A stretch of DNA of 64,000 bases from Pelobates cultripes. Taxonomy: Eukaryota > Chordata > Amphibia > Anura > Pelobatidae. Position 1 is the first letter of the stretch. Each line of letters opens with the position of its first letter. This document shows positions 54,854-64,000 of this stretch, one piece after another. The DNA is taken from the NCBI GenBank assembly GCA_933207985.1, contig OW240921.1:25112386-25176385 (forward strand). Direction: 5' to 3'. The notes under the pieces are model-generated. The model was given only the letters and a program-made list of their open reading frames with translations. It ran no database searches and was not told the origin of the DNA. Both the position numbers and the translations under genes were made by a program.

Positions 54854-56454
54854 TTTTGAATATTTTTATTGTGTGCATAATATAAAGTCATACATCAAAT
54901 TGATTTGTAATAAAGCAAGTGATTGCCCACGCAGGGGCTTAGGCATTGGTTTAACACTGCATATACATTTGGTTGCCTGCGTAGAGGCGGATTTGTCCTA
55001 GCTTGTGTTTTTTGTTCACAGTGGGTTGCTTTGTGTTGTACTGTGTTACCTTTTTAGTTCGGTTATAGCATTAATTAAGTGTGTTAAGTTAACTGGTGTG
55101 TGCCAGAGCTACGTGTTTGCTAGTTGGTAAATGCAAATTGTCGCCTGTGCAGAGGCAAATTAATCAGCTTGCTAATTGGAGTCAGACATTAAGCAATAAT
55201 CTAAGATATAAAAACTTTTTCAACTATCTGGTTAGCGCTCTAAACGTACGGTACATCTGTGCTTAAAACTTGGCTTTTAACTATTAAACATTAGGATGCA
55301 CGTAGCTGATAGCCTTATTTGTGGTTAATATTTTATGGCATATGTTTCTTGTCATTAATTAAGCGTTGATAGTTAGCGCGGTGTGAAGTAGCTATCAGCA
55401 TTGCGACATTGCCCTATCAACTGCCCATCAGGCATGCTGCGAAATATATGTATCAATGTTAAAGAGTGTATCCTATGTACAGCTGCTTATGCCCTTGGAA
55501 ATATTAGCGTGGTTAGCTCTAATAACATGAATTTATACTTTTAACAGTCAGAGCGTTTGTGACTATGTTAAGGCACAGTAATATATAGTGCGGTAATCGA
55601 GCGATTAGGTAGGTAGTATTAAATAACCCTGACAGTATATACGCTGCTACATTAATTTCACAGAGTAGTTTTTCAGGCTTAGTAACATACAATGCAGTAA
55701 TTAGGCAGGTAAATAGGCAGTATTGAAACATGTAAAACTTCTAGTAGCAATTAAAAACATATCATCATGCCCTTGCTGCTAGGTCCGATGCTCATCAATT
55801 TGTACTATCCTGCACAGTTTCAACTAGAGGGAATATGTATACAAACTCTTTATGTTAAGTGCGTTTGCATCGCCTAGTCTATTGAAGCTCTGACATGCGA
55901 GGAACATATGCTCATATACTAAAAAATTACTAATAAGGACTTAAACAATACCGGGGCACGGCTGTTCTGAACGACTACGCTTTTGGCTAAATGAGTCCTA
56001 GATGTTATCAAGTTAGGTTGGGCCATCCACATTTGGGGCCCGTGGGCACCTCTGTGTCTGGGGGACCCTCTTGTGCCTCCACCCTGGGCAAACTCCGGTC
56101 CGTCAGTGGGTAGATCCGTGGCGCCGTGGGCACTCGGTTGCGTGGGCAGACTAGCAGATCCCCCCCACGTAGAATCCACCTGCCACCCGTCCCCTGCACC
56201 TCCCCGATTCCCCCGGAACCACTCCCGAGTCCCAGTCAGTCCATGCCTCGCCTGGCTCCGGTCTCATACTTGGTACCAGTGCGCGCCCCCCAGCCACCGG
56301 TTCTCCGGAGGGTCCACGTCTACCGGTCCCACAGGGCTCACTGAGTCAGGGGCAAAGTCCTCTGAATCACCACCAAGTTCAAAGGGTCCGACCGGTTCCC
56401 TACCAGCACACCGGTCACCCGAGGGTGGGCATCTGTGGGTCCATCTCTGCAAAA

Positions 56455-58226
56455 TAAAGTAGAAACAATAAAAGGCTGCGCACTTGAATAGAGTCCAATA
56501 AAAGGAAGAAAAGAGAAAAAGTCCAACTGGTATATTCTTACAGGTGTCTTTGGTTGATGGGGTCTTCTATTTATGTGGTGGCTTCACTCGTTATGAAAAA
56601 TAAAAAGAGGGAGAAGGGACATCCAATGGTGTAGTATGTAAAATTCAGGTATAGACGTAAAGAAAATAATAGTATAAAACTCACATTTACCAGAGCTAAT
56701 GTCCAGCTCTGGAGTAAAGCGCGTACAGCGGTTTAATCCCCGCTTGTGGGATGTAAGCAGGTTCTTCTCCGTGAATGGTCCAATTCTCGGGATAAAATAA
56801 AATAAACAGCCAATAGTGCTCACTGTATGGCAAATAATAATAAAATAATAAAAGAAATGTACTTACAAAGAAAGAGCAGACCCACTGCTCTTTGATGATA
56901 GCTTGGGTGGATTGATCCCCACCTACGGATTTCTTTGGGTACAGGAAACTTCCAGGAATTTTTTAGGTTTCTTTTAAAACCATAAAAAAATTTTAAATAA
57001 CAATAAAAAGGCCAGGGTAAAAAAAGGAATCATATGTGTCTATAGAAAAGATAATTGGCACAAACAAATGACCAAAAATACTTTAATATATATAAAAAAC
57101 ACAATTTAAATATAGTTTACATATAGTTTATAGTAATACAACTTCATTAAGACAAATATAAATATAAAACGAGGGTAAAAAAGTATACTTTAGGGTAATT
57201 TCAAAAAATCACGTGACCGGCGGTTATTTTGAAATTACCCTAAAGTATACTTTTTTACCCTCGTTTTATATTTATATTTGTCTTAATGAAGTTGTATTAC
57301 TATAAACTATATGTAGAATAAGTTATTTTGTATTTTAAAGTCGTACAAATGTTCTTAATTCTGATTGGTCAAACAAAGTTTTGGCGCCAAAATTCAAACA
57401 ATTATGTTCCTATATAACATCTATGTGCCAGGTAAATCATGTTATTCCATTTGATAAAGTCCTTTTGTGACGAAACGCGTTATGGAAATTTAAATTGTGT
57501 TTTTTATATATATTAAAGTATTTTTGGTCATTTGTTTGTGCCAATTATCTTTTCTATAGACACATATGATTCCTTTTTTTACCCTGGCCTTTTTATTGTT
57601 ATTTAAAATTTTTTTATGGTTTTAAAAGAAACCTAAAAAATTCCTGGAAGTTTCCTGTACCCAAAGAAATCCGTAGGTGGGGATCAATCCACCCAAGCTA
57701 TCATCAAAGAGCAGTGGGTCTGCTCTTATTTTGTAAGTACATTTCTTTTATTATTTTATTATTATTTGCCATACAGTGAGCACTATTGGCTGTTTGTTTT
57801 ATCCCGAGAATTGGATACCATTCACGGAGAAGAACCTGCTTACATCCCACAAGCGGGGATTAAACCGCTGTACGCGCTTTACTCCAGAGCTGGACATTAG
57901 CTCTGGTAAATGTGAGTTTTATACTATTATTTTTACGTCTATACCTGAATTTTACATACTACACCATTGGATGTCCCTTCTCCCTCTTTTTATTTTTCAT
58001 AACGAGTGAAGCCACCACATAAATAGAAGACCCCATCAACCAAAGACACCTGTAAGAATATACCAGTTGGACTTTTTCTCTTTTCTTCCTTTTATTGGAC
58101 TCTATTCAAGTGCGCAGCCTTTTATTGTTTTTACTTTATCCTGTTTTAGAAAGGGTTTGAGGGATTCCCTTTTTAAGGTTGCTGCCATAAGTTATTTTAG
58201 CGCTGTCTCATTCCTCCTACTTCCTA
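56455..58226 (+). mobile_element. Palindromic PLE-derived insertion with 14-bp TSD
   Basis: CCATCTCTGCAAAA is identical at 56441-56454 and 58227-58240. The left arm 56455-57111 mirrors 57488-58139 almost perfectly, and 57119-57206 mirrors 57227-57314 (88 bases each). The centre is a 20-base loop (57207-57226). The right arm in + sense has a hammerhead-like motif, two hairpin modules and a 3' tail with TTAGCGCTG, the same order as the PLE at 46821-49624. Its right arm alone has a 173-base segment (57315-57487) with the hammerhead-like motif; the left arm has 7 bases there. No protein is encoded. Confidence 0.9.
57445..57487 (+). ncRNA. Hammerhead ribozyme-like motif, best copy
   Basis: Helix I is TTCCAT (57445-57450) with ATGGAA (57482-57487), six perfect pairs. 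The core is TTGATAA (57451-57457), A, helix II GTC..GAC (57459-57471), GAAA (57472-57475), then CGCGTT. With the preceding A, ACGCGT is a palindrome that could form helix III only between two copies; the cleavage triplet would be GTT. Compared with the CUGANGA consensus, C3 is U and G8 is A, a paired change. PLEs are known to carry minimal hammerheads with short helix III; that this one cleaves is inference. Confidence 0.6.
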
Positions 58227-58751
58227 CCATCTCTGCAAAAGTCCGCGGTAACCCAACATGGTATGTGCCTCTGTTGGTGCTCAAGCCGCTCATCTGGTTT
58301 CCTGGGGGATATTAATGGTAGTAGCCTTTTATGCAGGATTCTCATCGGCAGCCTTCCAAATTGGGGCTTCGTGTGGGTTGTAGTGCCCCATCCAATGGTT
58401 GCTTGTGCCCCTTTATTCTGTATTAGGGTGCGTTCCTGGCGGCGTCCATACCTGCTAGCTGGCTGTTTTTTCCCTTTCAGCCGTTGCTAGTGTAGGCAGG
58501 CGGCATAGGCCGAGCGCGGGATCTCCCGCCACTGTGCGGGCCGCCGCCATGATGCCGGGATAACCCCCACCGGTCCGGGGGGGGGAGCGGGGCCGTGCCC
58601 CGAGCCGGGGTATCCTCCCACGACCAGTGGCTTAGTTCATGTGGTTTTTCCCTTTTCCGCAAAGTGCCTCTCCGCGGTGTCTGGGAGCACGAGGACAGGC
58701 CTGTGTCAGCTTGCAGGCCGAAGGTGGCTGTTTCCCGAGAGATGGCTTTTG

Positions 58752-59801
58752 GTGGCACTGCTTCCTGTAGAGCCATTCTAAATCTGTTTGGTTTCGAAGT
58801 ACGCTGGGTTTTTGTGGGATTAATCTGCCGTAGCGAGATATTTGTTCTTTCGCCATTGTGAGTAGAAATGTGTGTGGTAGTTCTGGGAAGAGGTCGGTGA
58901 CCGGGCGGACCGCAAACGGAGTGACTATCACGTCTGTCATGCAGAGTAGTGGTTTATGCTTTGTCAGGCGTGGGAGAGGGCCCTGATCTCTCGCCAGGAA
59001 ATTCGGGTTGCCTCTCAGAGGGAGCATTGGGCCAGGTTTTGTTGTGAGGTAGTATTTGGTGCTATTTTGGTGCCAGGTTTTGAGTGAGGCTTTCACAAAT
59101 GGGTTTGTAAGTTGGTATCGTTTGATTGCATCTCTCGTGATCCAGGGCAGGGTCCGTAGATTGCATTTGGTGCTATCTACCTCTAATTGCACCAAGGTTT
59201 GTCCTGCAATGCCGTGGTCCAGCTGATGACTCTGGTGAAGTGTGCTGCTAGGAAGTATTTTTTGAAGTCCCGGAGGGCTAGTCCACCTTTTAGTTTGGGC
59301 AGCATCAGTTGGGAATGAGCTATGCGGGGGGGATTTACCTTTCCAGATGAATTTGCAGACTTCTGCTTGTAGGGTGGTGAAGAATGCCTTTGGGGCTGAA
59401 ATTGGTACTGTTTGGTGTTGAATTGTCCTTCGCTGTATGTGGCTGACGTTGAGGTCCAGAATTTTGGATTTGGAGTAATTAATTTGTAGGTTGGAGATGT
59501 TTCAAATTCTGTTTTGATCGCTGGTAAGGATGTGGTGGGGTCCTATAAATAGGAAGTCGTCTGCGTAGGCGAGGACTTTGTGGTGTGTCATTTCCAAGCA
59601 GCGGATGTTCTCATTGTTCCTGATTTTGTTCAGGAAAGGCTCTAGTGTTATTGCGAAAAGCAGAGGTGATAGTGGGCAGCCCTGACGTGTCCCGTTATGT
59701 GTTTGAAACAGGTCTGAGAGGGCTCCGTTAATTCACAATCTTGCTGTTGGGCAAGTATACAGTGTCTCGACCCATGCAATGTATTTTGGTCCTATACCCA
59801 G
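58752..59801 (-). pseudogene. Middle part of host LINE ORF2 (end of reverse transcriptase and beyond)
   Basis: On the - strand the sequence continues the LINE polymerase past the hAT insertion: GIGPKYIAWVETLYTCPTA near 59740-59795, the GC.LSP region near 59675-59700, and the catalytic YADD at 59567-59556. A long open piece (59195-58632) follows with PWITRDAIKRYQLTNPF. Frame changes occur between these blocks, so no single protein can be made. Confidence 0.8.
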
Positions 59802-61217
59802 CAGGACTGGACTGGGAACAAAAAAGCAGTCCTGGAAAAAAAATTCTATACCAGCCCAATAATGCGTCGCCCCAGCACAGGCGAAAATGCATCCCCCCCA
59901 AAAACACACAAAAAAATGCATCTTCTCTTGTGTTTATCTTAACCCCCTTTTGAATTTCTTGATGTTTTTTGTGTTTCTTATTCCCTCTTTTGATTATTTT
60001 TTTAACTCGTTTAGTGTATCTTTTACAACCCCCCTTGTGTGTCTTTCAACTCCCCTTGTGTATCTTTAACTTCATCCCAGGCCCTGTGTCTCATTTTACC
60101 CTTCTCCAGCCACCTGTCTCTTTTCCCCCAGTCCCTTTTGTGTGTGTCTATGCCCCCCAGCAAACCTTTTGTATGTCTCTTTGTCTCCCCCCAGTCCCTC
60201 TGTGTGCATCTTTCTCCCCCAGCCCGACTTTGCCCCCACAAACTTTTTGTGTGTCACTTTGTCTCCTTCCCTTCGGTGTGTCTCTTTGCCTCCCTCCAGT
60301 CCCTCTGTGTGTCTCTTTCTTCCCGCAGACCCTTTGTGTGCCTCTTTCTCCCTCTAATTGCTTCTCTGTATGTATCTCTCCCCCCTCTGTTTTTCTCCTC
60401 CCTCCTCCTCTCTCTCTCTTCCTCCTTCTGTCTCTTTCTCTTCTCCCTCTGTCTCTTTCTCCCCTCCTCCTGTGTCACTCTCTCCCCCTCTGTCTCTTTC
60501 TCCTCCCCTTTCCCTGTCTCGCTCTCTTCCCCCTTTGTCTCTTTCTCTCCCTTCCTCCTGTGTCTCTCTCTTCTCCCTCTTTCTCCCCACTACCCCTCTG
60601 TCTCACTCTTCCTCTTGTGTTTCTTTCTTCCCCGTGTCTCTTTCTCCCCCTCCCCCTGTGTCTCTCTCTTCTCCCTCTGTCTCTTTCTCCCCTTCACCCT
60701 CTGAGGCTGACCTTGTCTGAAATCGAGTCTGGAGCTCTGCTAGAATGGCAGGGACAGCAATGTGCTGTTGTCTCTCTCTCTCCATCAGGCTCCCTCGCGG
60801 TTTCCATCAGTCCTAGCATGGACACATCATAGAGTAATCACTACTCTATGATGGCTGTGCTGGGAATTGTGGGAACCGCAAGGGAGCATGATAGTCAGTT
60901 CTGCCGCCATCCTCAGTCCTTCTTTGCTTTCTGACAGTTGCACAGCTGTCAGCATCAGTGAGTGTGCCGCCAGATCAGCACACTCACAACCGGCCCGGCG
61001 GCACCACCATACACTACAGGGCCGGCCACAAGGTAACTATTGAACGCTGCCGGCCTCCTCAGAGTGTGCCACTAGACGGGCACCCGGTGGCACCTACATG
61101 AGGTCAGTGGCCGCTGATGCTCTGTTACTCAAACTGGCTGCAGGGCTCCCTCTCTATAAGAGGAAAGAATTAGAGCTGTGCAGCCCCCAGGTATCCAAGT
61201 GGGCCAGTCCGGCCCTG
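59802..61217. mobile_element. hAT-type element, 1.4 kb, inside the LINE polymerase
   Basis: The ends are CAGGACTGGACTGG and CCAGTCCGGCCCTG. ATACCCAG is identical at 59794-59801 and 61218-61225 (perfect 8-bp TSD). It splits the LINE reverse transcriptase codons between RSLG and IGPKY. Its body is mostly a pyrimidine-rich tract and it has no transposase. Confidence 0.93.
60090..60715. repeat. Long polypyrimidine tract, degenerate tandem repeat
   Basis: About 600 bases are dominated by CTCTGTGTGTCTCTTTCTCCCCC units of roughly 25-30 bases. The + strand is strongly C/T-rich. The 287-codon open frame through it is an artefact of composition. Confidence 0.9.
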
Positions 61218-61225
61218 ATACCCAG

Positions 61226-62600
61226 GCTCCGTAGTGCATTAAACATGAACCCCCAATCCACCCGGTCAAAGGCCTTCTCGGCATCCGTTGACAGGATTAA
61301 GGTCGGCTGTTTGGACTGCCAGGCCATGGAGATCAGGTTCATCGTCCGGATGGTATTGTCTCGAACATCCCAGCCCGGGATGAATCCTGTCTGGTCATGG
61401 TTCACCAAGCTTGGTAGCAGTGGGGCCAAGCGGTTGGCCAGAAAAGTGGCCAGCAGTTTGAGGTCATCATTGAGGACTGAGATCGGGGGTGGTAACTTTG
61501 ACACAGTGTTGGGTCTTTGCCTTCCTTTGGAAGTAGTGTGATGTTCGCAGATGGGAATCTTGCTAAGTGTGCTGCCCCTTCCAGGATACAGTTTAAGGCT
61601 GTTTGTAGCTTTGGGAAGCAGTCTGGTATGAAGGCTTTGTAGCACAAGAGTGGTAATCCATCAGGTCCTGGCGATTTTCCTGTCTTCGCTTTTTTTAAAG
61701 CGAGAGTTAGTTCGTCCGTCGTGATGGGGGTCTCTAACGTTTCCTGTTCGTGATCTTCTATCTGGTGTAATTCTGATGTTTTGAGATAGTTCTGTATTTC
61801 GTTGCACCTGCGAAGTGCTTCATCGTCCTGCGGTTCTTGTTGTATGTGGTACAGCCCTCTGTAATAGTGGAGAAACGTAGTGGAGATTTTTTCCAGGAGG
61901 TAGTGGACTGGTTAAGCTGAGTGCTTAATTTTTGGGATGTATAGATGGGTTCTGCGTTGCTTGAGGTTGGCGAGGAGTCTGACGCATTTATTCCCGTGTT
62001 CATAGATCATATGTTGGTAATATTGGAAGGACCGTTGAACTGATCGCTTAAGGTGCGTGGTGAGTTGGGAGCTTTTGAGGAGGAGGTCTCTGTATGTAGT
62101 TGCATCCTGCGTGCGTTTGTGTTTGCTTTCCAGTTTTGCTATTTCATTGCTCAGGTCCGCAATTGCCAGTGCGTTTTCTTTCTTGCGCTTCGAGCATACA
62201 GCGGTGAGGTGGCTCCAGATCACTGCTTTGTGGGCTTCCCAGCAGGTTAAGGGTGTTGTGTCACCTGTCTCATTGGTGGCGAAGTAATCTTGGATGGTTT
62301 TCCTAGTAGTTTTCATTATAGCTGGGTCGGAGAGGATGGATTAATTTAGGCGCCATGAAGTCTGGCGGGGTCGGAACAGGGGTGACTTGATTCGTAGGTG
62401 GACAGGGTTAAGGTCCGACCATGTCATGGGTAGGATTTTCGATTCTACGAGGAGGGTAAGGTGGTGATAAGGCATCAGGAAGTATCTAGCCTCGAGTAGG
62501 AGGCGTGTGTTGGGGAGTAGAAAGTATAATCACGGGCCGTTGGGTTAAGTGCACTCCAGCAGTCCGTGAGTTAGTGGTGGTTGAGTGGGTTGGTTGGAGG
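61226..62600 (-). pseudogene. 5' part of host LINE ORF2 (endonuclease end and start of reverse transcriptase)
   Basis: On the - strand the order is: endonuclease end (DYTFYSPTHASYSRLD near 62530-62480, TWSDLNP near 62430), linker (62316-61912, with ENALAIADLSNEIAKLE), then reverse transcriptase with LLATFLANRLAPLLP, DQTGFIPGWDVRDN and LSTDAEKAFDRVDW (61645-61230). Several frameshifts separate the blocks. The 5' start of the endonuclease is absent. Confidence 0.8.
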
Positions 62601-62779
62601 TTGTACCGGATGTGTCTGTCCGGTTTGGTTCCTTATGTGATCACTTTGTCCGGGGGTGGTGTGTGTTGGTCATTTCTCGTTATGGCCGGTGTACTCTGTG
62701 TTTTGCTACACCTCTTGGTATGTTAGCTATGTTATGTTGGCATCTGTAGTGCTGGCGGGTGTGTCATTAGTAATTTTGT

Positions 62780-64000
62780 AAACTGCCTCTGTCCTTTTTT
62801 AAGTGTCATAATATCCTTCTTTAGAACAGATGCCCAAAACTGATATTTTCATCCCAAGAATAAATGCCCCATTTTATACATGACATAAATAGAGATTGCG
62901 GTTTAAAAATTAGAAATACAGTAAAAACACATACAAACGTACAGTAATTAGATTGTATTTAGGAAGCAGATTTACTATCTTTATACATAATGAGAGCCTA
63001 TAGTTAATGAATACAGAAAGCATAGTTAAAATAGAGCACCAAAAGATGTATTTGATGTAAGATACAAGGACCTCACGTCTATCCTCAATGTTTTGGTTAG
63101 GGATGTGGTTTGTAATTTTGTTTTGACAATGGCTCTTCCATTATAGAAAAATATATATTTAATGAATCTTGCAAAACAGCCTTATCATGTACCATTGTTA
63201 GAGGAGTCTTCATTTCACTTGGGAAGGCCAGGCTTTGCTGCACCAATAACCAATTAGATATGAACATTTGTCTGGAACCTTAACAATATGGCTGGCTTGC
63301 TACAACCACTGGACACACAGCAAAATGGCATGAGGATCTAAATTTATGTTTCAGCCAAAGGATTATGGACCAGCAAAAAAAACTGGATCAAAGTGAATTC
63401 TTCTTATTCATCACGGATTTATATCCTGTTGTTTTTTTGTTGTTTTTGTTTTTCTCATGTCAAGGAGTAATCTACCTTGGAATTACTTCAATGATCTGAG
63501 ATTCTTTAGAATTCAATATAACGGTCTTTTTTGTTTTCAAAGGAAGAGCGGACTGTACACCATAGCTCTATCAACGTAAGAAATCTTCCCTCTGCTCTCA
63601 TTGTAGTGACTTTAGACAATCAAGTAGCCATTAAGAGTGTATGGGACAAATGAAATAATTTTGCCTTGATAAACCCCAAATTTTGGAAATAATAAAACCC
63701 AATGAAGCTGAAAAAATGTTTCCCATGTATTAGTTTTCAATAAAGAGTTTGTAGTCTACCTTTTCCTGATATAATGAAAAAACAGAAAATGGCTCAGAAA
63801 CAGAAATTCATTTAGCACCTTACTATTAATAAAAATCAATCCCGTGGCCTATCTTAGGAAACAAACTTTGACTACTTGTGTATGTTAAACGTAGCCTACT
63901 AATATGAAGAAGGTGGCACGGCGGTGTGGGTGTATGTACATAGCTTATCAGAAAGAGTTCGGTCAATATATTTTGATTTCCTCTATATCCGAGGCTTCCA
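62780..64000. other. Non-coding stretch, no supported gene
   Basis: AT-rich DNA follows the right TSD of the LINE. I see no exon, RNA gene or transposon end to the window edge. Confidence 0.45.

Larger units (their letters stand above)
54854..58736 (-). mobile_element. ORF-less LINE derivative with 15-bp TSD
   Basis: GAGAGATGGCTTTTG is identical at 54839-54853 and 58737-58751. The 3' end (left) has AATAAA about 15 bases from the border and 3' UTR repeats like those of the host LINE. The 5' end (right, 58440-58736) is GC-rich with CGGGCCGCCGCCATGATG. Excluding the PLE inside it, it is about 2.1 kb, and no endonuclease or polymerase frame is seen. It looks like an internally deleted, non-autonomous LINE. 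Confidence 0.75.
50503..62763 (-). mobile_element. 5'-truncated L1/Tx1-type LINE hosting four nested insertions
   Basis: TCATTAGTAATTTTGT is identical at 50487-50502 and 62764-62779 (16-bp TSD). On the - strand the element begins inside the endonuclease domain (about 62540, with DYTFYSPTHASYSRLD and TWSDLNP), runs through reverse transcriptase and a C-terminal knuckle, and ends with AATAAA beside the left TSD. Its ORF2 is split by insertions at 51153-53954 (in the 3' UTR), 54854-58736 and 59802-61217. Each insertion has its own TSD. Confidence 0.9.

Noticed and set aside
56073..56462. Open frame of 129 codons rich in Pro and Ser
   Set aside because: It lies in the GC-rich non-coding part of the LINE derivative and ends in the PLE palindrome; no domain is seen.
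59969..60832. Open frame of 287 codons rich in Ser, Leu, Pro and Cys
   Set aside because: It comes from the polypyrimidine repeat within a hAT element; there is no domain and no start context of note.

Overview
This is nuclear DNA from a vertebrate, most probably an anuran amphibian. The evidence is one spliced gene whose protein closely follows vertebrate U1-70K, small GT-AG introns, and a dense load of transposons typical of frogs: TTAA-flanked MITEs with TTAAAGG ends, L1/Tx1-type LINEs, Penelope-like elements (PLEs), hAT elements and a Tc1 element. The species cannot be named from sequence alone. One 100-base run of N (4392-4491) marks an assembly gap.

The only host gene I can support is SNRNP70 (U1 small nuclear ribonucleoprotein 70 kDa), on the + strand. 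Nine coding exons run from 9914 to 19351, joined by eight GT-AG introns, and encode 492 residues. Every splice phase was checked by hand. The 5' untranslated exon and promoter were not located.

Region 1-9.9 kb holds palindromic and tandem repeats, several MITEs, a hAT MITE with an 8-bp target-site duplication (TSD), a 29-bp satellite next to the gap, and AT microsatellites. Region 19.7-31 kb holds a 2.1-kb TTAA element, a decayed Tc1 element inserted in an (AT)n tract, and mosaics of MITE, LINE and PLE fragments. Region 31.9-36.2 kb is a LINE with an uninterrupted 1269-residue ORF2 and a 15-bp TSD. Region 37-46.8 kb holds more MITEs and two hAT elements with 8-bp TSDs. Region 46.8-49.6 kb is a PLE with a 15-bp TSD that encodes a decayed reverse transcriptase/GIY-YIG protein.

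Region 50.5-62.8 kb is a nested stack of insertions, each bounded by its own TSD. A 5'-truncated LINE carries two hAT elements and a second, ORF-less LINE derivative. That derivative carries a palindromic PLE-derived insertion.

The most interesting signal is a small structured-RNA motif found at six places, mostly in PLE-related DNA. It matches the type I hammerhead ribozyme core. In five of the six, core position 8 is A instead of the usual G and position 3 is U instead of C, so the C3-G8 pair appears replaced by U3-A8. The best copy lies in one arm of the palindromic PLE insertion and is missing from the other arm. All coordinates come from reading the sequence; no alignment or folding program was run.
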